Under the pieces are notes generated by a model that saw only the letters and a program-made list of their open reading frames with translations, was not told the origin of the DNA and ran no database searches. Of a stretch of DNA of 64,000 nucleotides, positions 1 through 8,373 are shown in pieces; within the stretch, counting starts at the first letter, position 1, and each line of letters starts with the position of its first letter. Source of the stretch: Deltaproteobacteria bacterium (lineage in GTDB: Bacteria; Myxococcota; JACRCW01); assembly GCA_016218805.1 (NCBI GenBank), contig JACRCW010000008.1, forward strand, positions 1-64,000, written 5' to 3'. Made by a program: the position numbers and the translations under genes.

Positions 1-481
1 CCCGCGCGTCACCCGTCAAGGTTCGATCTAGACGAACACTGGTCTCCTCATCGGCTGGCCGGGGCAGCTCGGATTCCCACCCCACGGGCGTACTTGAGAC
101 GCGGCCGCGCCCCCGCCCGGGTACTGACGTGGCCCGGCACGCTGATGCGCCAAAGCAAGCGGTACGCCACTGTTCGGTGCAGGTTTCACAGCGGTTGCCC
201 CCGTGACCCGGTCGGTTCTCGGACAGCGGTGTCCGGAACCCGGTCACCCGTCCGCGGAGTGCCAACGCGCGCCAGGGGAGTGCCGGCCGGATTGTGGTCC
301 CCACCGGGGCTGCACCCGTCCTCATCCTCCGCGGTGCCGCGCTACGCCAGGCCCACAGCCCGGGCGGTGGCGCCCGCCTGGAAGCGGGCGTGACCGCCGG
401 ACCCCGGCTCGGTGCCCCATGGCTCCCTCCGTCTCGCCGCCTCGCCAGCGCGGCTCCGGCTGGCCCGACGACGTGAGCGGG
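1..481. other. No gene recognised
   Basis: This left edge has several short open frames in all directions, as expected for high-GC DNA, but none has a ribosome binding site, signal peptide or recognisable motif. No tRNA or rRNA structure was seen. It ends at a promoter-like sequence for the glycosyltransferase gene. It may be intergenic or the degraded flank of an upstream gene. Confidence 0.5.
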
Positions 482-511
482 TTGCCAAGCCGCGCGGGCG
501 TGCCGTAAGCG
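482..511 (+). promoter_or_regulatory. Predicted sigma70-like promoter, leaderless
   Basis: TTGCCA at 482-487, 18-bp spacer, TAAGCG at 506-511, then 9 nt to the ATG at 521. No Shine-Dalgarno sequence lies between. A start point about 7 nt after the -10 would fall at the start codon, so a leaderless transcript is inferred. Confidence 0.45.
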
Positions 512-520
512 TGCGCGCGC

Positions 521-1276
521 ATGGCAACGGAGGCGGGCACCGGGCAGGGGGCAGGCGGCGGCGTGGACACGCCGGAACTGTCCATTGTCATCCCGGTCTA
601 CAACGAAGAGACCATCCTGGAGCAGGCCGTGACGACGCTGGTGGAGCGCGTCCGGGTGCTGGGCCGCAGCTTTGAGCTGGTGTTGGCGGCCAATGGCTGC
701 CGGGACCGGACCGTCCCGCTGGGGCATTCGCTGGCGGCCCGCTTCCCGGAGGTGCGCGTGCTGGAGTGCCCCACGCCCAACTACGGGGCGGCGCTGAAGC
801 TGGGGATGCTGCAGGCGCGCGGTGACATTGTCCTGTGTGACGAGATTGACCTGTGTGACGTGGACTTCTACCGCCGCGCGCTGGACCTGCTGGACGAAGG
901 GCGCGCGGACCTGGTGGTGGGGAGCAAGGCCATGGCGGGCTCCAATGACCGCCGGCCCGCGCTCCGCCGCGCCGGGACGCGCGTCATCAACGGCATGCTG
1001 CGCGCCAGCCTGGGCTTCCGCGGCACGGACACGCACGGCCTCAAAGCGTTCCGGCGCGCGCCGCTGTTGCCCGTCATTCACGCGTGCGTGGTGGATAAGG
1101 ACCTGTTTGCCAGCGAGTTGGTCATCCGCGCACAACGCGCCGGGGTGGCGTGCCTGGAAATCCCGGTGAGCCTGGAGGAGCAGCGCAAGCCGTCCATCCA
1201 CCTGGTGCGCCGCGTGCCCAACGTGCTCAGGAACATGGCGCGGCTGGTGTGGGTCATCCGGCTCGGCGCACCCTGA
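521..1276 (+). CDS. Family 2 glycosyltransferase (DPM1-like)
   Basis: 251 aa. An N-terminal GT-A fold is indicated by LSIVIPVYNEE (about residues 20-30), the usual opening of dolichol-phosphate-mannose-synthase-like GT2 enzymes, which move a sugar from a nucleotide donor to a lipid or protein acceptor. The GYxxALxxG-type segment is present as NYGAALKLGM (about 87-96). Where most relatives have a DxD-type metal site this protein reads CDEIDLCD (about 106-113). There is no C-terminal membrane helix, so it is probably a cytoplasmic or peripheral enzyme. The start follows a leaderless-type promoter. The RMD1-family gene follows after 12 nt with its own GAGGAG site, so the two are probably co-transcribed. 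Acceptor and donor are unknown. Confidence 0.8.
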   Translation: MATEAGTGQGAGGGVDTPELSIVIPVYNEETILEQAVTTLVERVRVLGRSFELVLAANGCRDRTVPLGHSLAARFPEVRVLECPTPNYGAALKLGMLQARGDIVLCDEIDLCDVDFYRRALDLLDEGRADLVVGSKAMAGSNDRRPALRRAGTRVINGMLRASLGFRGTDTHGLKAFRRAPLLPVIHACVVDKDLFASELVIRAQRAGVACLEIPVSLEEQRKPSIHLVRRVPNVLRNMARLVWVIRLGAP

Positions 1277-1288
1277 GGAGTCCACGCC

Positions 1289-2401
1289 ATGGCAGTGCTC
1301 ATCCGTCGCGGCCAGGTGGTGTGCTACCGGACGTATGACGCGGCGGAGGAGTTTGACCTGGCGCGCGCCGCCACGGCGCTGATGGAACAGGTGGTCACGC
1401 GCGCGTCATTCCGGCGCGTGAAGCCCGCGCACCTGCAGGTTGCGGACCCGCCGTTGCAGGTGCGCATGGGCACCACCACCGTGCGCGCGGGCAGCATCAC
1501 GCTGGGCGGTGACGTGGTGGTGCGCGTGTTTGCCACGGGCGTGGCCTCCGTGGGGCTGTGGCTGGACCTGCCGGCGGACACGCCGCTGGAGGACCTCAAG
1601 GAGATTGTGGCGGGGCTGCAGGACAACACCGCCGTGGATGACCTGGCCTCATCCATGGTGCAGCGGCTGGTGCGCACGCTGGGCAGGGCGGCCCACCAAC
1701 CGCGCCCGGGCCTGGGCGTGGTGGAGGACTACGTGGTGGTCCTGGCGCGCGAGTTGGGGCCCGGAAGCACCCCGGCGGACCTTCGCCAGGACCCCGCGCT
1801 GGCCGCGGTGCTGCTGGGTGAACCGCCGGATGCGCCGGACCTCAGCACGGAGCGGGTGCGCCAGATGATGGCGCGCGCACTGAGCTATTACGACGACGAC
1901 CTGGTGCTCATTGAGTGGTCCGCGGCGTTTGTGCTGGACCCGCGCGGCGGCGAGGACGTGGCGGACATCCTGGAGTTCACCACGCAGCAGCTGGTGGAGT
2001 TCCGTTTCTATGACGCGTTCCTGGATGAAGAACTGGGGCGCGTTTATGACGAGGTGGAGCAGCGCGCCCGCCGCCGGCTGTGGTCCCTGCTGGCCGGCCG
2101 GCTCAACGCGCTGGCCACTGACCTGATGCTGCTGCGCGTGGAGCTCACCGAGGTCACCGAGAAGATTGACAACAGCCTCAAGCTGGCCGGTGAGCCGTTC
2201 CTGGCGCGTGTGTACCTGGTGGCGGTGGAGCGCTTCCGCATCACGCACTGGCGCGTGAGTGTGGAGGAGAAGATCAAGCTGGTGGATGAGATGGTCACGC
2301 TGGTCCGCGGCGAGGTGCACAGCGGGCGCTCACTCAGCCTGGAGATGGCGGTGGTGCTGTTGATCCTGGTTGAGATTGTGATGGGCCTGCTGCGGCATTG
2401 A
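1289..2401 (+). CDS. RMD1/YagE family protein (DUF155)
   Basis: 370 aa. The family assignment rests on the C-terminal half: LIEWSAAFVLDP, then FTTQQLVEFRFYDAFLDEEL, a long helical stretch with LTEVTEKIDNSLKLAGEP, and a C-terminal hydrophobic helix (about residues 348-368). This is the layout of DUF155/RMD1 proteins, known in yeast and mitochondria as membrane-anchored factors and widespread but poorly characterised in bacteria. The protein is probably tail-anchored in the inner membrane with its bulk in the cytoplasm. GAGGAG sits about 9 nt before the ATG. It lies 12 nt after the glycosyltransferase gene, implying an operon. The molecular role is unknown. Confidence 0.75.
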   Translation: MAVLIRRGQVVCYRTYDAAEEFDLARAATALMEQVVTRASFRRVKPAHLQVADPPLQVRMGTTTVRAGSITLGGDVVVRVFATGVASVGLWLDLPADTPLEDLKEIVAGLQDNTAVDDLASSMVQRLVRTLGRAAHQPRPGLGVVEDYVVVLARELGPGSTPADLRQDPALAAVLLGEPPDAPDLSTERVRQMMARALSYYDDDLVLIEWSAAFVLDPRGGEDVADILEFTTQQLVEFRFYDAFLDEELGRVYDEVEQRARRRLWSLLAGRLNALATDLMLLRVELTEVTEKIDNSLKLAGEPFLARVYLVAVERFRITHWRVSVEEKIKLVDEMVTLVRGEVHSGRSLSLEMAVVLLILVEIVMGLLRH

Positions 2402-2402
2402 C

Positions 2403-2428
2403 CGCGCCGCCCGTGCGTTCAGGGCGCG
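2403..2428. terminator. Possible bidirectional terminator hairpin
   Basis: CGCGCC at 2403-2408 can pair with GGCGCG at 2423-2428 across a 14-nt loop. It spans the junction of two convergent genes (stops at 2401 and 2419). There is no T-run, so this is tentative. Confidence 0.25.
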
Positions 2429-3117
2429 TAGTCGTATTCCACGGCGCAGCCCCACAGCCTCATGCCCAGGGAATCCCCACCCAGGAACTCCAGTTCAATC
2501 AGGTAGCGGAAGTAATCCGTCCCGATCATGTTGCGCATGGCGGTGGAGCCATTGCGCCCCACAAAGCTGGTGGTGGAGGTGAGCATGGGCGTGGGGGCGA
2601 TGAATACGGCGCTCATGTCCAGAGACGCCATGGCCACCGATCCCTGCGACGGGCTGACGCTCCACAACGTGGCCCGCACCAGGTCCCCGGAAAAGGCGAC
2701 GCCGGGCCCCGTGAAGTAGCAGCTGAAGCGTGTGGGGACGCCGCCGTCCACCGGGTGGATGGCCGCGCCAATCTTGCTGTTGGGGGTGTCCACGCCCACC
2801 AGGTCGTACGTGCGCACCACGTTGGTGGTCCCGGACACGGTGGGCTGGAAGTCCAGCGCGCTTACCGTGTACGCGCCCGTGACCGCCCGGTGTGCGTCTT
2901 CCATGCTGCTCAGGCGCGCCCCGTGGTCACCAATGTCCGCCGCGTTGGCGTTGTTGGCCACCCGCACCGCTTCAAAGTTGGCGTTCACCTCCGCGGACCG
3001 GATGGTGGTGCCGGGGGAGAACGTGTTGGGAATGGTCACATCGCCCGCAATGGCGACGGTGGTTGCCAGGACCGCGGCCACCGCCGCAGACAGGGCCATC
3101 AAGCGAGAATGTTTCAT
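2419..3117 (-). CDS. Secreted protein with EVNANF coil motif
   Basis: 232 aa. The start at 3117 is chosen because CGGAGG lies just upstream. Residues 1-24 form a Sec signal peptide (MKHSRLMALSAAVAAVLATT, cleavage near VAIA/GDV). The mature N-terminus contains FSPGTTIRSAEVNANFEAV, a motif that recurs in bacterial surface and tail-fibre-like proteins and usually begins a coiled-coil trimerisation segment. The remaining roughly 170 residues look beta-rich, with two cysteines that could form a disulfide. It follows the Ser-rich protein gene by 20 nt on the same strand, so the pair is probably an operon encoding an extracellular assembly. The specific function is unknown. Confidence 0.6.
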   Translation of the reverse strand: MKHSRLMALSAAVAAVLATTVAIAGDVTIPNTFSPGTTIRSAEVNANFEAVRVANNANAADIGDHGARLSSMEDAHRAVTGAYTVSALDFQPTVSGTTNVVRTYDLVGVDTPNSKIGAAIHPVDGGVPTRFSCYFTGPGVAFSGDLVRATLWSVSPSQGSVAMASLDMSAVFIAPTPMLTSTTSFVGRNGSTAMRNMIGTDYFRYLIELEFLGGDSLGMRLWGCAVEYDYAP

Positions 3118-3137
3118 GGGAAGCCTCCGTTTGGATG

Positions 3138-3713
3138 TCACTGCCAGGTGCCGGTGTCCCAGGCCGCCGTGTCCCAGACGTTGGGAATGGCGGCACTGGA
3201 GGATGAGTTCTGGGTGCTGCTGGATGGTGCGGCCGCCGCCGATGACGGCGCCGGAACGCTGGATGAGGGGACGGCCGAGGACGACAACACGGCTGCCGAA
3301 GAGGAACCGGCCGCCAACGACGAGGAGTCCGCCGCCAACGACGAGGAATCCGCCGCCAGCGACGTGGCCGCGGCGGTGGAAGATGAACCCGCGCTGGACG
3401 ATGCGGGGGTGAGCGACGTCGCGGCGGACGTGCTGGTGACGGCGGCGCTGCTGGAGGGCGCCGAACTCGATGCGGGCGCGAGTGATGTCGCGGCCGACGT
3501 GCTGGTGACGGCGGCGCTGCTGGAGCGCGCCGCACTGCTGCTCCCCACCATGCCCGACGAGCCGCCGCCGGTGCGGGACACGCACGCGCCCGAGTCGCAC
3601 ACCTCAGACGACGCGCAGTCCGCGTTGGAATTGCACGCCTCTCCCGTGGTTCGTTGCGGGCAGGCGCCCGCAAGGGCCGCCACCAAGACCACCTTCCAAG
3701 CTGAATGCTTCAC
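3138..3713 (-). CDS. Ser/Ala-rich putative lipoprotein
   Basis: 191 aa from a GTG at 3713, chosen because GGGAGG stands 5 nt upstream and a signal peptide follows at once (VKHSAWKVVLVAALAGAC, Cys18 as possible lipidated residue; the box is not perfectly canonical). A short Cys knot comes next (CNSNADCASSEVCDSGAC). The other roughly 130 residues are almost only Ser, Ala and Thr, including a 23-residue unit present twice, and then a short tail with two WDT motifs. The layout of anchor, Cys knot and flexible Ser spacer is shared with the lipoproteins at 6465, 13336, 48212 and 57706. It likely acts as an outer-surface stalk; nothing indicates enzymatic activity. Confidence 0.6.
   Translation of the reverse strand: MKHSAWKVVLVAALAGACPQRTTGEACNSNADCASSEVCDSGACVSRTGGGSSGMVGSSSAARSSSAAVTSTSAATSLAPASSSAPSSSAAVTSTSAATSLTPASSSAGSSSTAAATSLAADSSSLAADSSSLAAGSSSAAVLSSSAVPSSSVPAPSSAAAAPSSSTQNSSSSAAIPNVWDTAAWDTGTWQ
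3400..3537. repeat. Two 69-bp direct repeats in Ser-rich gene
   Basis: Near-identical copies begin at 3400 and 3469 (offset 69 bp = 23 codons). Each contains the block GCGGACGTGCTGGTGACGGC or a close variant. The repeat encodes the duplicated Ser/Ala/Thr unit and could vary in copy number by slippage. Confidence 0.7.
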
Positions 3714-3923
3714 CAGCGCCTCCCGGGCCGGGGGTCGCCGCGGCGCGCCTCGCGGCGCGTGCACCCGACCCCATGTGCGAAGGAGGCCACCCTACGGGCG
3801 TGCCTGGACTGCGTCCAGAAAACATTCCGCCACGGAAGAAGATCCGCGAATCCTCGACGACGAACATGCGCTGGCGGATCGCGGGATCACCCGCGGTGCT
3901 TGCAGGTTGCCCCCACAGACCGG

Positions 3924-4643
3924 TCACCGCGCGGAAGTCGTCTCGGTCAGCCAGCGCGCCAGTCGCGTAAGAACGCCAAACGGGATTTCGTGCCCGCCCA
4001 TGAACGGTTGGAAGGACACGTCCATCCCCGCACCCGTCAGCTCGTCCCGCAGGACTTCCGCCATCTCATAGGGCAGCAGCGGGTCCATGCGGCCGTGGCT
4101 CTGGAACACGCGCAGGCCGCGGCGGGCGGGCATCCCCGGGCGCCACGCGCGGGCGGCCACCAGCGTCCCGGACAGGAGCACCAGTCCGGCAAGTGCGCGC
4201 TGCGTGCGGAACGCCAGCTCGCAGCTGAGCATGGCCCCCTGCGAAAACCCGCCCAGGACGATCCGCTCCGCGGGCACCGCCAACTCCCGCTCCACGTCAT
4301 CCAGCAGGACGGTGGCCAAGCTGCGTGCGTGGTCCAGCCCCTCCGGCATTTCATCCGCGCGGCTGCGCGTGCGCCCCGCCGCCAGGTCACGCTGCAGCGC
4401 GTCCACGTCAATGGGCCACCACGCCCGGCCGCCCGCGAACTCGTGGCCCAGTGCCAGCGGCGCGGCCGGGAACACAAACCGCACCTCGGCGGGGACCTCC
4501 AGCATGCGCCACAGGCTCACCAGGTCGTCACCCGGCGCACCAAACCCGTGCAGCAGCACCACCACCGGACCGCTGCCGCCACCCTCGCGGTCCGTCCCAC
4601 CCGTGATGACGACATCCAACCCGCCCCAGCGTTCGCGCCGCAT
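3924..4643 (-). CDS. Phospholipase/carboxylesterase family hydrolase
   Basis: 239 aa, alpha/beta hydrolase. VVVLLHGFGAPGDD (about residues 27-40) is the oxyanion-hole strand. The nucleophile elbow is GGFSQGAM (Ser near 135), the acid is the Asp in SHGRMDPLLP (near 190) and the base is the His in MGGHEIPF (near 219), so the triad is complete. This pattern is typical of the YpfH/EstB-type carboxylesterase and acyl-protein-thioesterase group. No signal peptide is seen, so it is probably cytoplasmic. Its ATG starts one base after the stop of the upstream exopolysaccharide transferase gene, so translation is probably coupled. A natural substrate cannot be deduced; small acyl esters are most likely. 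Confidence 0.85.
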   Translation of the reverse strand: MRRERWGGLDVVITGGTDREGGGSGPVVVLLHGFGAPGDDLVSLWRMLEVPAEVRFVFPAAPLALGHEFAGGRAWWPIDVDALQRDLAAGRTRSRADEMPEGLDHARSLATVLLDDVERELAVPAERIVLGGFSQGAMLSCELAFRTQRALAGLVLLSGTLVAARAWRPGMPARRGLRVFQSHGRMDPLLPYEMAEVLRDELTGAGMDVSFQPFMGGHEIPFGVLTRLARWLTETTSAR

Positions 4644-4644
4644 G

Positions 4645-6051
4645 TCAGTACGCGTTGCGGGACAGAAACCCGCCCAGCGCCGTGCGCACCAGGATCTTGA
4701 AGTCCAGCCAGATGGACCAGTGCTCGATGTAATACAGGTCGCGTTCGATGCGTTTCTCCAGGCTGGTGTTGCCGCGCCAGCCCTCCACCTGCGCCAGCCC
4801 CGTGATGCCCGCCTTCATCTTGTGCCGCAGGTTGTAGCGCGGGATGCGGTGCTTGAACTCCTGGATGAACACGGGACGTTCGGGCCGCGGGCCCACCAGG
4901 CTCATCTCGCCGCGCAGCACGTTGAGGAACTGCGGCAGTTCATCCAGTGAGTACTTGCGCATGAGCGCACCAAACGCGAACGCGCGGTTCTCATCCGCCT
5001 TGGCCCACACCGCGCCCGTCCCGGCCTCCGCGTTCACCGGCATGGAGCGGAACTTCAGGATGTGGAACACGCGGCCGTCCAGGCCCATGCGCTCCTGGCG
5101 GTACAGGATGGGGCCGGGGGAGGACACCCGCACAATCAGCGCGCAGGCCAGCATCACCGGTGCGGCCAGCAGCAGGATGAGGGAGCCGAACAGCAGGTCA
5201 AACCCGCGCTTGAGCAGCGCATCCACGCCGATGAGCGGACTGGATGTCAGGTGCACAATGGGCAGCCCGTCCACGTCTTCCACGCCGCCGCGCAGCGTGA
5301 TGAGGTCCATCACGTCCGGCACCACGCGCACGTCCACAATCTCGATCTTCAGCAGCTCCAGGACGTCCTCCTGGCGCGCATGTTCCTCGGCGGGCATGGC
5401 CAGGTAGACCTGGTCCGCCGCGCCCCGCGCCAGTGCCGCCGGGAGGTCTTCATACACGCCGGTGACCTTCCGGCCGCCCACGTCCGTCCCCACGGACTCT
5501 GCCTTTCCGCCGAGCACCTCCACCACCTCAATGCCCAGCTCCGGGTGCGCCTCCAGCCGCCCCAGCAGTGCCGCCGCGGTCTCGCCGGTGCCCAACACCA
5601 CCGCGCGGCGGCGGTTGAACCCACGCGCGCGCAGCCGCGCCAGCACCCGCCGCGCCAGCGCCCGCGTCAGGGACAGCATCACAAAGGACAGCCCGCCAAA
5701 CGCCAGGATGACGCCGCGGGAGTAGCGCTCCGCACCGGAGAAGTACTGCGTGAAGACCAGCAGCAGCAGGGCGAGCAGCGTGGCCTTGGCCAGTTGGAAC
5801 ACCTCCGCGGTGGCGGTCTCCACGCGGCGCACGCCGTACAGTCCCTGATTGACAAAGCACACCGTCCACAGCGGCACCGCCATGGCAAACAGCGTCAGGC
5901 TGTCCTGAAACGGTGACGGGCCAAACGGCGCCGGAAACAGCTGCGGCAGGAAGAAGCGCAACGCGTACGCCGCCAGGAAGCTTGACGCCAGCACGCCCAT
6001 GTCAAACAGCCACAGGAGGACCGCGAACAGGTGCGCATACTTCTTGAGCAC
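4645..6051 (-). CDS. Exopolysaccharide polyprenyl glycosylphosphotransferase
   Basis: 468 aa, WcaJ/WbaP family. It transfers a sugar-1-phosphate from a nucleotide sugar to undecaprenyl phosphate, starting a repeat unit of an exopolysaccharide or O-antigen at the inner membrane. About four membrane helices occupy residues 5-150, a Rossmann-like region follows (VVLGTGETAAALLGRL), then the penetrating helix (LLFGSLILLLAAPVML) and the catalytic domain with KFRSM, DELPQFLNVLRGEMSLVGPR and AGITGLAQVEGWRG. The length is usual for the family. The GTG at 6051 is supported by GAGGAG 6-7 nt upstream. The esterase gene follows immediately. A 42-bp repeat array lies in the upstream region. No other polysaccharide genes are in the window apart from the GT2 at 521. 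Confidence 0.92.
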   Translation of the reverse strand: MLKKYAHLFAVLLWLFDMGVLASSFLAAYALRFFLPQLFPAPFGPSPFQDSLTLFAMAVPLWTVCFVNQGLYGVRRVETATAEVFQLAKATLLALLLLVFTQYFSGAERYSRGVILAFGGLSFVMLSLTRALARRVLARLRARGFNRRRAVVLGTGETAAALLGRLEAHPELGIEVVEVLGGKAESVGTDVGGRKVTGVYEDLPAALARGAADQVYLAMPAEEHARQEDVLELLKIEIVDVRVVPDVMDLITLRGGVEDVDGLPIVHLTSSPLIGVDALLKRGFDLLFGSLILLLAAPVMLACALIVRVSSPGPILYRQERMGLDGRVFHILKFRSMPVNAEAGTGAVWAKADENRAFAFGALMRKYSLDELPQFLNVLRGEMSLVGPRPERPVFIQEFKHRIPRYNLRHKMKAGITGLAQVEGWRGNTSLEKRIERDLYYIEHWSIWLDFKILVRTALGGFLSRNAY

Positions 6052-6130
6052 GGGTTGCTCCTCGACGAGGGGGCCCGGCTACCAGAACGCCAACGGCCCT
6101 TCAACCCGTGGGTTGCGACGCCGGATGGTG

Positions 6131-6341
6131 GTGGCTCCGAGCCATGCCGCGAGAGCAAGCCAGTCCCCAACCGTGGCTCCGAGCCATCCCGCGAGAGTAA
6201 ACCAGTCCCCAACCGTGGCTCCGAGCCATCCCGCGAGAGTGAACCAGTCCCCAACCGTGGCTCCGAGCCATCCCGCGAGAGTGAACCCAGTCTCAAACGG
6301 TGGCTCCGAGCCTTCCCACGACACGGGTCCAGTCGCGAACC
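6131..6341. repeat. 42-bp tandem repeat array, five units
   Basis: Units start at 6131, 6173, 6215, 6257 and 6300. The first three are 42 bp, the fourth has a 1-bp insertion and the fifth is diverged. Each opens with GTGGCTCCGAGCCATCCCGC or a close variant, which contains the interrupted palindrome GGCTC-C-GAGCC. The array fills most of the 413-bp gap between two divergent genes (starts at 6051 and 6465). All frames through it are open, but none carries a credible start, so I treat it as non-coding. A 42-bp period is four helical turns, placing every palindrome on the same DNA face. Confidence 0.9.
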
Positions 6342-6429
6342 CTGGCTCCCTGTCATGGAAGGTGTGATACCGGCCGCGGAGGTCTCGGGAGCCGGGGTCA
6401 TGATTGTGACGTCCCGGCATTTTTAGGCA

Positions 6430-6458
6430 TTGTCGCGAGCCCCACTTTCCGGCAGGTT
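6430..6458 (+). promoter_or_regulatory. Possible leaderless promoter
   Basis: TTGTCG (6430-6435), 17-bp spacer, CAGGTT (6453-6458), 6 nt to ATG 6465. The -10 is weak; it is listed because the geometry matches other starts in this window. Confidence 0.25.
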
Positions 6459-6464
6459 CCCGCC

Positions 6465-8120
6465 ATGCCCCTCTCCAGAGTCCGTCCCGCAGTGTTCCGC
6501 ATGTGGGTTGCCTGCGCGGTGGGCGTTGCGGGCGGCTGCCTGCCGGTTCCCGCCTCGCCCTGTGAGTCAGACCAGGACTGCGCAAGCGGCTATGTCTGCG
6601 CGGGCGACAGTTCCACATGCATCGCCGGGGCGGCCGGTGGTTCGTCCGGCGCGGTCCTGTCATCCGGCCAGGGTTCCTCCAGCGGTGGCGTGGTCTCATA
6701 CTCCGCGGGGAATTCCGCCGCCGGAGGGAGCAGTTCCCTGGCAGCATCCGCCGCGCCCCCGTCGTCCGCCGCGCCCCCGTCCAGCAGCGCGGCACCGCCG
6801 TCCAGCAGCACCGCGGGCAGCAGTGCCACCGCCAGCAGCAGCAGCGGACCGGCCAGCAGCTCAGGCAACGGGGCGGTGGTTGACCTGGGGACCAACTCGG
6901 GGACGTCCGCGGTGGTGGCGGTGACCGTGGCGCAGCCGGTGCCTGCGGGTGAGCTGGTGATTGTGGTCCTGGGCGGCGGCCGTGATGCGGACGAGGCCAC
7001 TGTCACCGACACGGCAGGCAGCGAGTACCTGGCCGCCGCGGTTTCCAACAGCGCGAACAACTGGAACGCATTGGCCGCCATCCGCTACGCCCTGCTGCCC
7101 GCGCCGCTGGACGCCGGGGACACCGTGACGGCGACGTTCAACGCGTCCTCCCCCCGCAACGTGGTGTGGGTGCTGCACGCGCGGGATGTGCAGGTGCTGG
7201 ACCAGCAGGCGGCGTCAGACCGGGACAGTTCGCCGTCCGTGACGGCGCAGGGGAGCGTCACCAGCGCCACCGGCCTGGTCATTGCCGCCACGCTCACCGC
7301 GTCCTCCACGCTGGAGACCTTCAGCGCGCCCGCGGCCTACATGGCGGGACCGGTTTGGAGTTCCTACCGGTCCAGCGGGATCTTCGCGTGGCAGGACTCC
7401 ACCACGTTGACGGGCCGGCCTGTGTTTGCCCCGCCGGTGGTGCAGCGGGACCTCCAGTACCTGTCCGCCATTGCCGTGTTCAAAGCTGGCACGCCACGGA
7501 CGCCCGCGGCGCTGGCGCTGTCCCACACAGACAACTCGCGCAACCTCTCCGTGAGCTGGTCCGGCGGCGAAGGAACGGGCGGCGTGGGTGGTGCCACCGT
7601 GGAGTACCGGGACCCCACCAACGGGAACTGGGACGTGGTGGCCAACGTCAACGCGGACGTTTCAGCCAGCGGCCAGTCCCTGCAGCTCCCAGGTGACGGG
7701 TGGGTCAATAACTGGAACGGCCCCGTGGAGATGCGACTGGTGCGGCGCTGGGACGGCACGGTGCTGGGCGTTTTTCCGCAGTCATTGGAATGCACCACCG
7801 CGGCTGCGTCCACCACGCCCACCGGTTCCACGGATGAGGACTGCGACGGGAACTGGGACAACGTCAGCTGCACCGCGTATGCGTGGACCAGCTCCACCGT
7901 CTACCAGCCACCGGCGTCTGCGTGCGTCAACGTCAACCCGGCGGCAACCATCCCGTGCGACGGGGCTCATGACGGCGACACGCGGTACACGGCCACCACG
8001 CAGACCACCAGTGGTCCGGACGCGGTGTCGTCCTACGGGTCCCAGAGCCAGACCTGCACGGGTGCCGCGGACGGCGCGGTGCGCTGGACCTGCACGGGCA
8101 GCGGGTGCACCCACCAGTGA
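6465..8120 (+). CDS. Ser-rich secreted or lipoprotein, Cys-rich C-terminus
   Basis: 551 aa. The start at 6465 places a signal peptide at the N-terminus (hydrophobic residues about 12-24, candidate lipid Cys in VAGGC). A Cys knot (CESDQDCASGYVC) follows and then a Ser/Ala/Gly spacer to about residue 135. The central 250 residues look like a beta-sandwich domain (VVDLGTNSGTSAVVAVTVAQ, FSAPAAYMAG), followed by a fibronectin-like segment (about 345-430) and a C-terminal Cys-rich domain (about 450-551) with eight or more cysteines and many Thr/Ser. It shares the anchor-knot-spacer plan of its neighbours and is probably displayed on the outer surface. No enzymatic motif was seen. An alternative start (ATG 6501) has no better support. 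Confidence 0.65.
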   Translation: MPLSRVRPAVFRMWVACAVGVAGGCLPVPASPCESDQDCASGYVCAGDSSTCIAGAAGGSSGAVLSSGQGSSSGGVVSYSAGNSAAGGSSSLAASAAPPSSAAPPSSSAAPPSSSTAGSSATASSSSGPASSSGNGAVVDLGTNSGTSAVVAVTVAQPVPAGELVIVVLGGGRDADEATVTDTAGSEYLAAAVSNSANNWNALAAIRYALLPAPLDAGDTVTATFNASSPRNVVWVLHARDVQVLDQQAASDRDSSPSVTAQGSVTSATGLVIAATLTASSTLETFSAPAAYMAGPVWSSYRSSGIFAWQDSTTLTGRPVFAPPVVQRDLQYLSAIAVFKAGTPRTPAALALSHTDNSRNLSVSWSGGEGTGGVGGATVEYRDPTNGNWDVVANVNADVSASGQSLQLPGDGWVNNWNGPVEMRLVRRWDGTVLGVFPQSLECTTAAASTTPTGSTDEDCDGNWDNVSCTAYAWTSSTVYQPPASACVNVNPAATIPCDGAHDGDTRYTATTQTTSGPDAVSSYGSQSQTCTGAADGAVRWTCTGSGCTHQ

Positions 8121-8209
8121 CGGGCGGGCCTCAGTACACGTCCCCAGAGAGAGCTGTCTGCGGCGCGGCGGAGGAAGCCATTGCGTCTGAACGGCCCTGC
8201 ATCTCAACC

Positions 8210-8241
8210 GGGCGGGGGACGAGCCGGACGAGCCCCCGCCC
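8210..8241. terminator. Possible bidirectional terminator hairpin
   Basis: GGGCGGGGG at 8210-8218 pairs perfectly with CCCCCGCCC at 8233-8241 across a 14-nt loop. It lies between the convergent genes ending at 8120 and 8374. There is no T-run. The rest of 8121-8373 shows nothing else recognisable. Confidence 0.45.
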
Positions 8242-8373
8242 TACGACGAACCGCGCGAGACCCGCGGAAACCGTCAGGGTGACCCGCGGACCCTTCTGCG
8301 GCAACCATCCACGGCGCCTTGGCAGCGGCGAAGGAGTCCGCTCACAAGGTCACTGTTTCCCGGGAAGCGGTAC

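Noticed and set aside
20..40. GGTTCGATC resembling a tRNA T-loop at the left edge
   Set aside because: The flanking bases do not pair to form a T-arm and no acceptor stem or CCA region fits.
6131..6341. CRISPR array
   Set aside because: Units are contiguous without unique spacers, and there are no cas genes.
6031..6426. Plus-strand frame with a 14-residue repeat (SEPSRESKPVPN)
   Set aside because: 42 bp is a multiple of three, so every frame through the array is repetitive; there is no start signal and the frame overlaps the 5' end of the transferase gene.
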